64,000 bases of DNA, from contig NC_090173.1 of NCBI RefSeq assembly GCF_024679245.1, positions 5,452,428 to 5,516,427 of the forward strand, given 5' to 3'. This stretch comes from Pseudorasbora parva (lineage: Eukaryota > Chordata > Actinopteri > Cypriniformes > Gobionidae). How positions within the stretch are numbered: position 1 is the stretch's first letter; every line of letters begins with the position of its first letter. Below the pieces are notes generated by a model. It did not search any database, was not told the origin of the DNA, and saw only the letters and a program-made list of their open reading frames with translations. Of this stretch, positions 35,756 through 47,087 are shown piece after piece. The position numbers and the translations under genes are program-made.

Positions 35756-36983
35756 CTTCTTTCAAAAATATTACAAATAGTAATGTGTCTATATATATAG
35801 CCATTTTTTAAACTTTCAATGTTAAATAGAAAAATTAATGGACGGATATCATTTAAATAGGCAACTGCTATGATTGGCTCATTATTCCAGTGATTATTAC
35901 GTTTCCAGTATATTATATGTTTGGCATCAGTTCTTCTAACTCTAGTTAATGGAGTGTGTAGCGTTTCATTTCTTAAACGAGCATAACACATCTAGGCCAT
36001 AATCCAGAATGACAATATGAAGATTGATCAGCTCAGACTGTGAGAGAATGGTTGTGAGGAGCATGAAGGATCATCTTCACACATGAACGGACATGAATCC
36101 AGATCTTAAAATGGGACTTTACTCTGGGATGAGCTGGAGGAGACTTTACTGAGTGATGGGCCAAAAGCTGATACAACCCTTGATGGAAATAAATGTTGTG
36201 ATGTTGCGTAACGTTGTCGTAAACAATGCCATAATTAATGCACAATGTGATCAAAGCTAAAGGCGGCCCAACACAACTTTATTTTGGACAGGCAGTTTAT
36301 AGTCGACTCCAGCCCTTCCCAAAGACTTTCAGTGGGGTTAAAGTCAGGACTTTAAGGTCTTGATCATTGAGCCTTATGAAATCTACACACTGCATTCATT
36401 AGGGTTAAAAGAATTGTTTCCAAAACTTACAACATGCCAGAATCACATTAATCAGAAAATATGAATCGCATAATCCTTTAATTAAACCCAGTGTCGCTGG
36501 ATGCTGGTGATTTAGATTGTAAGAGGAATAACTGTATCCTCTACTGGTCAGACTTTCTATCATGTGGCCGTCAGCGGATCAGTTTCCTTTATGACTCTCC
36601 AGATTCAGTTTATCATTGTGCAAATATACAACAAATAAAAACAACACAAAACACAAGCTTATGAATCAGGTTATGTTCATGTTTAATTTAACTGTAGGAG
36701 ATGAGAAATTACAAAGGGGAAAGTGTCATGAGCGTTGAAATTAACACAGGAGAAACGTGTAACAAAAATGCACTAACAACAACCCTTTTATCCCCAAAAA
36801 ATAATAATTCTGTAATGCTTGACAGATAACATGGAGACATGGAAAACAAGGCTTCTCAGCGTAGTGGTTTGATTGGCTAATGGGGCTGTCAGTTACTTAT
36901 CTGTTGTAAAGTTCATTAAAGTTATTAAGTAAAACAGTAAAAAAAAAAAAAAACTTATTTTATTGGGTGAACTCTATTTTCAG
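35756..36983. other. no gene seen
   Basis: AT-rich, with a short segment near 36300-36360 (AGACTTTCAGTGGGGTTAAA) reminiscent of a Tc1-related dispersed repeat. No upstream GIMAP exon found. Confidence 0.45.
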
Positions 36984-37633
36984 GTGCTGAAGCAGACCAT
37001 CAGGAGTGTCTGAGGATTGTGCTGATCGGGAGGACAGGAAGTGGAAAGAGTGCAACAGGAAACACTATTCTGGGAAGAAATGAGTTTCATAGCCAATCAA
37101 GGCAAGATTCAGTGACTGTGTGTCAGAAGGCAGTTGGTGAAGTTGATGGTCGATCAGTAGCTGTTGTTGATACTCCAGGACTCTTTGACACGACACTGAC
37201 AAATGATCAAGTGGTGGAAGAAATGATGAAATGTGTTTCAATGTCAGCACCTGGACCTCATGTGTTCATCATTGTGTTGAGAGTGGAAAGATTCACCAGA
37301 GAAGAAACAGACACTATAGATCTGATAAAGAAGAACGTTGGTCATAAATTTGCTCAGTTCAGCATCGTTCTGTTCACTAGAGGAGACGATCTTGAGGATC
37401 AATCTCTAGAAGAATTTGTGAGTGAAGATCATAAACTGAAGAAACTGATCACAGATTGTGGAAACAGATTCCTGGCTTTCAATAACAGAGAAAAACGAGA
37501 CAGAACTCAAGTGATTCAACTGTTAAAGATGATAGAAGAGCTGAAGAATAGTAATCAGGGTCGATACTTCACTAACAGCATGTTTGAGGAGGCAGAGATG
37601 TCCATTAAAAAGAAAAGAGAATGGAGGAAATAA
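36984..37633 (+). CDS. GIMAP GTPase exon, gene A domain 2 (or separate gene)
   Basis: Acceptor TATTTTCAG at 36975-36983. The exon enters in phase 1 (GT completes a codon), reads [15 protein letters not shown], then G1 [19 protein letters not shown]3 DTPGLF, the family box [17 protein letters not shown]4 TRGDDL and AFNNREK. There is no ATG near the domain start, so an upstream exon must supply it; the phase-1 exon ending at 25224 fits. Next to the paralogue at 58042, about five extra bases after KKK shift the frame, giving a short EWRK tail and stop at 37631. Coiled-coil sequence continues downstream in other frames. The GTPase fold itself looks intact. Confidence 0.88.
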
Positions 37634-38140
37634 TGAAAGAGAGAGAAAGAGAAATTTAGAAGCAGAGAGAAGCTAATTATATTACAAGCTAATTATAAGA
37701 TGGACATTAAAAACACGATGAAGAGAATCGAGGAGGAGAGAATTCAAATGGAGAGTGAAATCAGAGGAAAAGAAGAAAAAACTCAGAAAAAAGACTCAAG
37801 AGGAAATTAAAAAGCAAAGAGAATGGGACAATGAAAAGACACAACAGATGAGAGAACGAGAGGAAGAAGAAAGAAAGAGAAAAGAGAGACACGAAGAACA
37901 GCTGAGAGAAAAACAAGAAGAACTGGAGAAAATGATAACGAGATTTGAAAGAGAGAGAGAGAAGAAGAAAAAGAGAGAGAATGTGATGAAAAGAGACATG
38001 AAATGAAAAGACATTATGTAAGACTGGAGCAAGAGAGAAAAGAGGAGTGGGAGAGAAGAAAGAAAAGATGATAGAAGATCTGGAAAAAAATGAGACAAAA
38101 AGAGAAGATAAGAAGAAGAGAAAAGAAAGAAGATTCATCT
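37634..38140 (+). pseudogene. decayed coiled-coil tail of the GIMAP exon
   Basis: Glu/Lys/Arg-rich sequence in shifting plus frames (open stretch 37755-38006, with KQREWDNEKT and REEEERKRKE). It resembles the intact coiled coil of the 53-55 kb exon and the relic at 58755-59660. Stops and frameshifts break it. The open minus-strand frames here are codon-bias shadows. Confidence 0.7.
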
Positions 38141-38579
38141 TTGAAATTGGACATTGTGTTACCGTGGAAACGAGTCTCTAATTTCTCTTTAGTGGGCTCC
38201 TCCTCTCGTGGGCATGATGGGTTTCATATTACACAAATCATTTTAACTTTATAATCAAAACCTTTTCTAATCTTGACAAAGGTCAGTGACTGAAGGTTCT
38301 TTATTTGGTGACTGATTTGGGATAGAAGTGATATTTAGACAGAAATATATTAATTTCTTACAGAAGGTATAAAACATGCAGTGGGATGTGGAGGACACCT
38401 GGTGGACAAATATTTTACAGCATCTAAACAAAATCTCATGGGAACTTTAAATTTGGCACGACTTGGTTAGAAATATGGCTTTGATTTTGTAGTTATTTTA
38501 GAGTAAAAAATATTTTGTAAAATATATATTTTATATAAAATAAAAAATAATTTCCATAACTTTTTCATAGTTTAATTTT
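38141..38579. other. no gene seen
   Basis: AT-rich DNA following the decayed coiled coil. Confidence 0.5.
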
Positions 38580-38844
38580 GAGGACTTCCGGCACGTTTGA
38601 GTGAGTGAGGCGCGTCCGGGAGCTGCTCCGTAAATGTTTTATTTATTTTAATTTGGTAAAAGGAACATTTAGTATTCTTAATACTTAAGATGAAGTTATT
38701 TTTTATGTTATTTTCATTGCTATGCCTAAATCTAAACGTGCTTCTCCCGCTCCTGAGGAAACTGACGAGGCCAGCGGCTACACTGGAGAAACTATATTTG
38801 CAATTTTGTTATTTCAACAATTTTTTTCAGTAGAGATAACTAGA
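38580..38844 (+). pseudogene. possible 5' fragment of an L1-like LINE
   Basis: A GC-rich leader (GACTTCCGGCACGTTTGAG) precedes an ATG at 38722 reading MPKSKRASPAPEETDEASG, similar in style to fish L1 ORF1 starts. The frame closes after about 40 codons. Weakly supported. Confidence 0.3.
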
Positions 38845-39241
38845 TTGTCCAGATAACAAGACATTTTAAGTTTTATTAAAGAAGTTTTCTTTAAGTTTTC
38901 GGATGTGTTTAACAGTCTTTGGCGTTTCTTTTTTTTTTTTTGAAGTTTTGAAGAAAGAAGAAAGGGGTGAGCTAGTTTTTTTTTTTTTTAAACAAATTTC
39001 TTTATCTGAGAACTGAGGCACGCACAGACATACATTAGCTGTCTCCATCCACCTATTTTCATGTGCATTATGGGATATTAAATATTAGTGGCTTCTTTTC
39101 CTTTTCCTTGTGATAATTGTTATCAGTTTATCAGGAAGTGATCATTTTCTTCTCTCTGACTCAATGGAAACGCTGCTTTATTTGCCTTTTTAATGCAATA
39201 TTTTACACACAAGTTAAATGCGCAACTTTGGATCCAAACTA

Positions 39242-39658
39242 CACTGTAAACATTTTTGTTTTTGTTTTTGTTGGTTTAACTTAAAAAAAGTAAGTAACCT
39301 GGTTGCCTTAAAATTTTGAGTTTATTGAAATTAAAAATTTGAGTTGATACAATGAAGGAAATCGGTATAATATATAGAAACTCAAAATATTATTGTATCT
39401 GAACCACATACAATTTTTGATAAATCATGAAAATAGCACTATTTTGCATGTTTCACTGAATCAGAAATACAGAAACACGTCATCAGAAATAAAACACACA
39501 CAATTACCCAATATGCTTACACAATCTTTTAATAATATTTTAATAAAGGTTGTCAAATCTCAAATAAATGTCATTGTATTAACTCAAAATTTCAATTTCA
39601 ATGAACTCAAAATTTTAAGGCAACCAGGTAACTTTTTTTCTAAATCATTTTTACAGTG
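39242..39658. mobile_element. 417-bp non-autonomous CACTG-ended element
   Basis: Ends CACTGTAAA and TTTACAGTG (imperfect tips). The inverted subterminal GTAACCTGGTTGCCTTAAAA at about 39294 is matched by TTTTAAGGCAACCAGGTAAC at about 39613. Flanked on both sides by TA. No ORF of interest. Confidence 0.8.
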
Positions 39659-39993
39659 TACTGAGCAGGCATAAGATACCTTTTTTGTGTGTTTGTTTTT
39701 GCAATAAATGTAATTGTGTAGTGATATGTGTTGCTGTGATTTTACTTTGCTATAATGTTAGTCTAAATCAAATGTTATTTACAAATGAATATAGTAATGC
39801 AGTTAATACTGATGAAAGCAGCTTTGCAACAACGAAAGAGAACGTATGATGACATTTAAGTTCAGAAAACTAAAGTGAAGTTTTCATTACTAAATTCAAT
39901 TAGTTAAGATAACTCTAAATTAGTAAGAAAAAAAACATCCAAAAATATAACAATATATATAAATCAGCAAGGGTTTTGAATCACGGCTCTCTT

Positions 39994-40253
39994 CACTCTC
40001 AGACAAAAAGGTACAGTGCTGTCACTGGGGCGGTACCCTAAGGTACAAAAGTGAAAAAGTACATCTTTGTACCTTACTCACCCCTAAATGGTAGGTATTA
40101 GTACCTTAAGAGGTACATATCTGTACTTTAAGAGTACAAATTAGTACCTTAAAGGTACATAGTAGAACCTTAAAGGTTCATATTAGTACTTTTTCGGTTT
40201 TGTACCTTACGGTACCGCCCCAGTGACAGAAATTGACCTTTTTTCTGACAGTG
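39994..40253. mobile_element. 260-bp non-autonomous CACT-ended element
   Basis: CACTCTCAGACAAAAAGGTAC at the left mirrors the right end ACCTTTTTTCTGACAGTG. CTGTCACTGGGGCGGTACC is mirrored by GGTACCGCCCCAGTGACAG. The interior is a run of AGTACCTTAA/AAGGTACAT repeats. Flanked by TT on both sides. Confidence 0.8.
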
Positions 40254-41180
40254 TTGCGAGAAACGAGTCAGACTTTCTCTGTGTTGAAAGGCATGTACGA
40301 CAGATAAAGCTGATGATCAGCATCATGGGATCAACAAATCCTGAATTGATTGATTTTGTTTTGTCAATTCGAAACTAATTCTTTTAATAGGAGTTTAGTG
40401 AACTAATAGGAGTTTGTTAAACTACCATCATGGTACAGGCCCCAGGTTTGGAGATACGTTGTGTTTATAGATTCAATTCCAAGAAAGAAGCATCTGTTTG
40501 TGAAAAATTAGATAGTTTTAGGGGAAGTTTTGTAATTCTGTAATCAAAAGGAATCAATGATCACCAGCTTGAGAGAAGACAAAGTGAGGTCTGACGTTCA
40601 TTTGAGGCTTCCTGTGCAGGGCAGAGTGTGACGTCACTGACTCTGCCCACACAGGTTTCTTCCTGTTTTCATGACGGAATGACAAGCCTCGACATTCAGG
40701 TATCATGATTACTTTAAAAACACTCTTTATGGAGCACAGTGTAATATATAAATATGATATACAGCACAGAGTATGGCTTTAGTGTGATCATGAGTGTAGT
40801 TGTAACTGTATGAGCTGCAGAAGTGTTTGGTTTCACTTTCATTTGTGACAGGAGCAAAAAACACAACATACAATTATACATCTGTAAGATTATGTGTATT
40901 ATAAGTGCGAAATGTGAAATTATAATAAATTGTTATGAAGTGTAAAGCAGATTTTATAACTGCTGCATATATTTTTAATGCTGCTTAATACATTTATCAA
41001 ATGTTTCATACTTTTCTCTTGTTTTGTGGTTAAATCAAATATTTTATCAGGGCAGTGACTGATTTAATGTGTGTGATTTGGAGAAACTCCAGCATATTAA
41101 AGTATGATGATATTAGATGAGATGTTGAACTGACATTAGTCGTGAAGTAAAGGTTAGTCTCAGTGTAATCTCTCTCACAG
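40254..41180. other. upstream region of GIMAP gene B
   Basis: Possible 5' untranslated exon ending near 40700 (CGACATTCAG|GTATC). Contains the ISRE-like site at 40829. No coding exon seen. Confidence 0.4.
40829..40840 (-). promoter_or_regulatory. ISRE-like site upstream of GIMAP gene B start exon
   Basis: GGTTTCACTTTC is the complement of GAAAGTGAAACC, a match to the GAAANNGAAAC interferon-response core, 413 bp before the proposed start codon. It may be promoter or first-intron DNA. Confidence 0.45.
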
Positions 41181-41274
41181 GATGATGAAGAGACACGTCA
41201 GGAGTCGCAGAAGATGATGGACTGAAGACTGAATGAAGAACAGAATATCATCATGTCCAGCAGAGAGAGCAGAG
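41181..41274 (+). CDS. start exon of GIMAP gene B
   Basis: Acceptor CTCTCACAG at 41180. Untranslated leader, then ATG 41253 encoding MSSRESR plus one base, and a GTCAGA donor at 41275. The phase-1 end joins the phase-1 acceptor of the exon at 48650 to read MSSRESR-V-SDLRVVLLG, a natural N-terminus for fish GIMAP8-like proteins. The donor is not optimal, and 7.4 kb of transposon-filled intron follows. It could instead feed the exon at 53121 or 58042, which have the same phase. Confidence 0.55.
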
Positions 41275-41910
41275 GTCAGAGGTCATAAGTCATATCAGTT
41301 CATCTACTCTAAACAACGGCTTTAAGAAAATCACAGTTTAACTGAAACATCAGAAAGTGTTTGAGAAACATCTGAAGTTGAAATTGTGTGTAAATTCAGC
41401 TGAAATTCATGTAATGTGTTCTTAATTTTCCTTGGTTTTTACTCTGTATTTTGTGCTCTCTTACATTTTCTGCACGTATTACATTTTTTTGAATGCTTGA
41501 GCTGTATTCATGATGAAACACAGTACACCAATGTTGCTCTTCTAGCTTTATTCATTACATAAACGCTTTAGGTTTTGTTCTGCAGATTGCAATGCAGAAA
41601 GGGTACATTCATTATAAGAAATAATTTACCAGGTTACTTATGATCATTTAACAACAAAAATTAAGAGAATATTTGAGGATGTCATGTTTACGGATCGCCA
41701 GGAGTGCATGTCAGTGACAGGTCAATGTCCTAAAGTCTTCAGACGGGTGCATTGGCTGATTTTAACTTGTTTTTTGTTTTTTTGTTGAAAGTTTCACGTA
41801 CAGTAGCCTTAGAATATTATCATCATTAGCCAAGAAATATTTTTAACACCAAATACCATGAACAGAAATATTAACAATCACAACAAGAGTGGAAATTAAA
41901 AAGAGAACTA

Positions 41911-42845
41911 CACTCACCTAAAGGATTATTAGGAACCCCATACTAATACTGTGTTTGACCCCCTTTCGCCTTCAGAACTGCCTTAATTCTACGTGACATT
42001 GTTGGCCCATATTGATAGGAGAGCATCTTGCAGTTGATGGAGATTTGTGGGATGCACATCCAGGGCACGAAGCTCCCGTTCCACCACATCCCAAAGATGC
42101 TCTATTGGGTTGAGATCTGGTGACTGTGGGGGCCATTTTAGTTCAGTCAACTCATTGTCATGTTCAAGAAACCAATTTGAAATGATTCGAGCTTTGTGAC
42201 ATGGTGCATTATCCTGCTGGAAGTAGCCATCAGAGGATGGGTACATGGTGGTCATAAAGGGATGGACACAGTCAGAAACAATGCTCAGGTAGGCCGTGGG
42301 ATTTAAACGATGCCCAAGTGGCACTAAGGGACCTAAAATGTGCCAAGAAAACATCCCCCACACCATTACACCACCACCACCAGCCTGCACAGTGGTAACA
42401 AGGCATGCTGGATCCATGTTCTCATTCTGACTCTACCATCTGAATGTCTCAACAAAAATGGAGACTTCTCAGACCAGGCAACATTTTTCACGTCTTCAAC
42501 TGTCCAATTTTGGTGACCTCGTTCCAATTTTCGCCTCTTTTTCCTATTTGTAGTGGAGATGAGTGGTACCCGGTGAGGTCTTCTGCTGTAGTAGCCCCTC
42601 CGCCTCATGGTTGTGCGTGTTGTGGCTTCACAAATGCTTTGCTGCATACCTCGGTTGTAACGAGTCGTTATTTCAGTCAAAGTTGCTCTTCTATTAGCTT
42701 GAATCAGTCGGCCCATTCTCCTCTGACCTCGAGCATCAACAAGGCATTTTCACCCACAGGACTGCTGCATACTGGATGTTCTTCCCTTTTCACACCATTC
42801 TTTGTAAACCCTAGAAATGGTTGTGTGTGAAAATCCCAGTAACTG
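41911..42845 (-). pseudogene. truncated Tc1-like transposon with transposase pseudogene, copy 1
   Basis: The end CACTCACCTAAAGGATTATT sits at 41911 after a TA target dinucleotide. On the minus strand the transposase runs from about 42716 (MGRLIQANRRATL) to 41989. It passes QQDNAPCHKA (second Asp) and PQSPDLNPIEHLWDV (third acidic residue). The first catalytic block reads WSEKSPF where the family has WSDESRF, so the first Asp is lost. A frameshift near 42415 separates the two ORFs. The N-terminal helix-turn-helix and the other end are cut off at 42845, in the middle of CAGTTACTGGGATTTTCAC. Confidence 0.9.
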
Positions 42846-43384
42846 GGTTTAAATATACAATTTATACAAAATATACGACAGCTGTCAGTGTGAAAACCTC
42901 ATCCCAAGATGTTTTTGGACACAAAATGTTGCGTATACCCTGTCTGAATGATGACCAAACTTTTCTGATGGTTTATGAAATGTATTACATCGTTTTTCAC
43001 TCCAAAAATCACTGTAGCTTAGAGCTGAACAAACAAAGCGTGCACATTAACGTCTCATTCACAAACTCTCTCTCTCCGTTGCATTATCATTAACATAAAC
43101 AACAAATTACACAAAAAACTCATACAACTAACAATAATCAAACATATAGATTTTAAAATAAATATGATGGGAGATTAATTTGGAAACAAGGTTTTACAGA
43201 TCACAATGCAAGCGGCAGAAGCCTCATATTACAATCGCAGATGACAACATCCAGGATCAATGCGCTGTTCATGTAGCACAGGGTTAGATTCAATTAATTT
43301 ACATTTAACCAATCTTAATATGGAGAGATGCACTGAAATGTAGACCATCGTTTATGTGTTTTTGATCTAACTTACACCTTTACA
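42846..43384. other. no gene seen
   Basis: AT-rich DNA duplicated at 45532-46070. The 90-aa ORF at 42821-43093 has an identical twin because of the duplication, not because it is conserved as a gene. Confidence 0.5.
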
Positions 43385-43425
43385 TCAATCAATCAATCAA
43401 AAATGTATTTATATAGCACATTTAA
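43385..43425 (-). mobile_element. LINE 3' tail, copy 1
   Basis: On the minus strand this reads TTAAATGTGCTATATAAAT then a short (ATTG)n tail, the usual end of fish L2/Rex-type LINEs. It is separated from the LINE body at 47088 by the piggyBac-like insertion and the tandem duplication. Confidence 0.7.
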
Positions 43426-44028
43426 CCCTTGTATGGTGTTCGGGTCTGTTGGACCCGTTTTCCTTTTTTATCGAAAGAAAAATTATATGATTAATTATTT
43501 TTTCAAACTGAGACTCATTGGCCTTGGCTCATTTTCTGTGAGGAATATATATCAGAACACATTTTCAATGACCACACACTGTACACCCCCCTTACACATT
43601 TATATTACACACAGGATGTTCGGGTCCACTGGACCCGGGGCTCATAAAAGTGTGGGAACTGTAGGTCCAGTGTACCTTCACTCTGTCCTCCTCCTGTCAG
43701 GGCTGCTGTTAGTCTTTTTGTGTTCATGTATATGGTTTATGAGGACACAAATGTGTATAATGACATGGATATTACAACGTAAACATGGTATATGATGACA
43801 TCTGTGTCCTCATACTAAAACATACTAAATTGTGTTTTTTGAAATTCAAAAAATGCCAAAAGTTTTCTGTGATGGGTAGGGTTAGTGTAAGGGGATAGAT
43901 TATACAGTTTGTACATTAGAAAAATCAGTATGCCTATGGAGAGTAAACCATACACCACATATCCAAGTGTGTGTGTGTGTGTGTGTGTGGGGGGGGGGGG
44001 GGTGCGTGCGTGTGTGTGTGTATGTTAT

Positions 44029-44062
<34 letters not shown>

Positions 44063-44072
44063 ATGAGCGTGT

Positions 44073-44108
<36 letters not shown>

Positions 44109-44252
44109 GTGAGAGAGATTGTGTGTAAGTGTGAGAGAGTAGCTACAAGAGTGAGTTTTGTTTCTACCCCTGCCGTTCCCACACGAGGTTGCAATTCTTA
44201 ACTCTGATCTAACAAAGGTACAGAGAAAATATTAACCATATATGTTAATATT
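43426..44252. mobile_element. piggyBac-like non-autonomous element, truncated copy
   Basis: TTAA at 43422-43425, then CCCTTGTATGGTGTTCGGGT, GGACCCG motifs and a GT microsatellite at 43967-44115. The right end is missing because the tandem duplication breaks inside it. See the complete copy at 46112. Confidence 0.8.
43967..44115. repeat. GT microsatellite with G run
   Basis: (GT)n interrupted by a run of at least 14 G and by GTGCGTGCG. The His/Thr- and Cys/Val-rich ORFs on both strands are artefacts. Confidence 0.95.
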
Positions 44253-44280
44253 TTCTATATATTTTCATATATGTTATCAT

Positions 44281-46702
44281 CAGAAAGGGTACATTCATTA
44301 TAAGAAATAATTTACCAGGTTACTTATGATCATTTAACAACAAAAATTAAGAGAATATTTGAGGATGTCATGTTTACGGATCGCCAGGAGTGCATGTCAG
44401 TGACAGGTCAATGTCCTAAAGTCTTCAGACGGGTGCATTGGCTGATTTTAACTTGTTTTTTGTTTTTTTGTTGAAAGTTTCACGTACAGTAGCCTTAGAA
44501 TATTATCATCATTAGCCAAGAAATATTTTTAACACCAAATACCATGAACAGAAATATTAACAATCACAACAAGAGTGGAAATTAAAAAGAGAACTACACT
44601 CACCTAAAGGATTATTAGGAACCCCATACTAATACTGTGTTTGACCCCCTTTCGCCTTCAGAACTGCCTTAATTCTACGTGACATTGTTGGCCCATATTG
44701 ATAGGAGAGCATCTTGCAGTTGATGGAGATTTGTGGGATGCACATCCAGGGCACGAAGCTCCCGTTCCACCACATCCCAAAGATGCTCTATTGGGTTGAG
44801 ATCTGGTGACTGTGGGGGCCATTTTAATTCAGTCAACTCATTGTCATGTTCAAGAAACCCATTTGAAATGATTCAAGCTTTGTGACATGGTGCATTATCC
44901 TGCTGGAAGTAGCCATCAGAGGATGGGTACATGGTGGTCATAAAGGGATGGACACAGTCAGAAACAATGCTCAGGTAGGCCGTGGCATTTAAACGATGCC
45001 CAATTGGCACTAAGGAGCCTAAAGTGTGCCAAGAAAACATCCCCCACACCATTACACCACCACCAACAGCCTGCACAGTGGTAACAAGGCATGCTGGATC
45101 CATGTTCTCATTCTGACTCTACCATCTGAATGTCTCAACAAAAATGGAGACTTCTCAGACCAGGCAACATTTTTCACGTCTTCAACTGTCCAATTTTGGT
45201 GACCTCGTTCCAATTTTCGCCTCTTTTTCCTATTTGTAGTGGAGATGAGTGGTACCCGGTGAGGTCTTCTGCTGTAGTAGCCCCTCCGCCTCAAGGTTGT
45301 GCGTGTTGTGGCTTCACAAATGCTTTGCTGCATACCTCGGTTGTAACGAGTGGTTATTTCAGTCAAAGTTGCTCTTCTATCAGCTTGAATCAGTCGGCCC
45401 ATTCTCCTCTGACCTCGAGCATCAACAAGGCATTTTCACCCACAGGACTGCTGCATACTGGATGTTCTTCCCTTTTCACACCATTCTTTGTAAACCCTAG
45501 AAATGGTTGTGTGTGAAAATCCCAGTAACTGGGTTTAAATATACAATTTATACAAAATATACGACAGCTGTCAGTGTGAAAACCTCATCCCAAGATGTTT
45601 TTGGACACAAAATGTTGCGTATACCCTGTCTGAATGATGACCAAACTTTTCTGATGGTTTATGAAATGTATTACATCGTTTTTCACTCCAAAAATCACTG
45701 TAGCTTAGAGCTGAACAAACAAAGCGTGCACATTAACGTCTCATTCACAAACTCTCTCTCTCCGTTGCATTATCATTAACATAAACAACAAATTACACAA
45801 AAAACTCATACAACTAACAATAATCAAACATATAGATTTTAAAATAAATATGATGGGAGATTAATTTGGAAACAAGGTTTTACAGATCACAATGCAAGCG
45901 GCAGAAGCCTCATATTACAATCGCAGATGACAACATCCAGGATCAATGCGCTGTTCATGTAGCACAGGGTTAGATTCAATTAATTTACATTTAACCAATC
46001 TTAATATGGAGAGATGCACTGAAATGTAGACCATCGTTTATGTGTTTTTGATCTAACTTACACCTTTACATCAATCAATCAATCAAAAATGTATGTATAT
46101 AGCACATTTAACCCTTGTATGGTGTTCGGGTCTGTTGGACCCGTTTTCCTTTTTTATCGAAAGAAAATCTAAATGATTAATTATTTTTTCAAACTGAGAC
46201 ACATTGGCCTTGGCTCATTTTCTGTGAGGAATATTTATCAGAACACATTTTCAATGACCACACACTGTACACCCCCCTTACACATTTATATTACACACAG
46301 GATGTTCGGGTCCACTGGACCCGGGGCTCATAAAAGTGTGGGAACTGTAGGTCCAGTGTACCTTCACTCTGCCCTCCTCCTATCAGGGCTGCTGTTAGTC
46401 TTTTTGTGTTCATGTATATGGTTTATGAGGACACAAATGTGTATAATGACATGGATATTACAACGTAAACATGGTATATGATGACATCTGTGTCCTCATA
46501 CTAAAACATACTAAATTGTGTTTTTTGAAATTCAAAAAATGCCAAAAGTTTTCTGTGATGGGTAGGGTTAGTGTAAGGGGATAGATTATACAGTTTGTAC
46601 ATTAGAAAAATCAGTATGCCTATGGAGAGTAAACCATACACCACATATCCAAGTGTGTGTGTGTGGGGGGGGGGGGTGCGTGCGTGTGTGTGTGTATGTT
46701 AT

Positions 46703-46738
<36 letters not shown>

Positions 46739-46748
46739 ATGAGCGTGT

Positions 46749-46790
<42 letters not shown>

Positions 46791-46926
46791 GTGAGAGAGA
46801 TTGTGTGTAAGTGTGAGAGAGTAGCTACAAGAGTGAGTTTTGTTTCTACCCCTGCCGTTCCCACACAAGGTTGCAATTCTTAACTGTGATCTAACAAAGG
46901 TACAGAGAAAATATTAACCATATATA
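44281..46926. repeat. 2.65-kb tandem duplication, copy 2 (source context)
   Basis: Same content as copy 1. This copy continues without a break into the right end of the piggyBac-like element and then the LINE body, so it keeps the ancestral order and copy 1 is the added segment. Confidence 0.9.
44597..45531 (-). pseudogene. truncated Tc1-like transposon with transposase pseudogene, copy 2
   Basis: Twin of 41911-42845, with the same truncation, frameshift and WSEKSPF change. In addition, a CGA to TGA change stops the frame right after DNAPCHKA (minus ORF 44873-45103). All the shared defects predate the duplication. Confidence 0.9.
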
Positions 46927-47083
46927 CTGTTTATATTGCTTGTAATTGGGATGAAGTAAACATCTGTTGAGTATTTTAACATAACATTTTTGATTTTGTT
47001 GAATTAAAAACCCAAAAATGCAGCGGGTCCACCAGACCCACGAACACTGGCTGAGTAACAAAAATATGAACACCACACAAGGG
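46112..47083. mobile_element. piggyBac-like non-autonomous element, complete, TTAA duplication
   Basis: Starts CCCTTGTATGGTG (46112) and ends CACCACACAAGGG (47083). Flanked by TTAA at 46108-46111 and at 47084-47087, the piggyBac target. Inner motifs GGGTCTGTTGGACCCG and GGGTCCACTGGACCCG are themselves palindromic. A GT microsatellite is at 46652-46795. No transposase. It is inserted in the 3' untranslated tail of the minus-strand LINE. Confidence 0.88.
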
Positions 47084-47087
47084 TTAA

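Larger units (their letters stand above)
41595..44252. repeat. 2.65-kb tandem duplication, copy 1
   Basis: From CAGAAAGGGTACATTC to AATATTAACCATATAT this matches 44281-46926 at a constant offset of 2,686 bp up to the microsatellites. Only scattered substitutions differ, so the duplication is recent. It contains a truncated Tc1 element, a LINE 3' tail and the left part of a piggyBac-like element. A 28-bp AT-rich filler (44253-44280) joins the copies. Confidence 0.95.

Noticed and set aside
42444..42830. Plus-strand 128-codon ORF duplicated at 45130-45516
   Set aside because: Antisense shadow of the Tc1 transposase; it appears conserved only because the region is tandemly duplicated.
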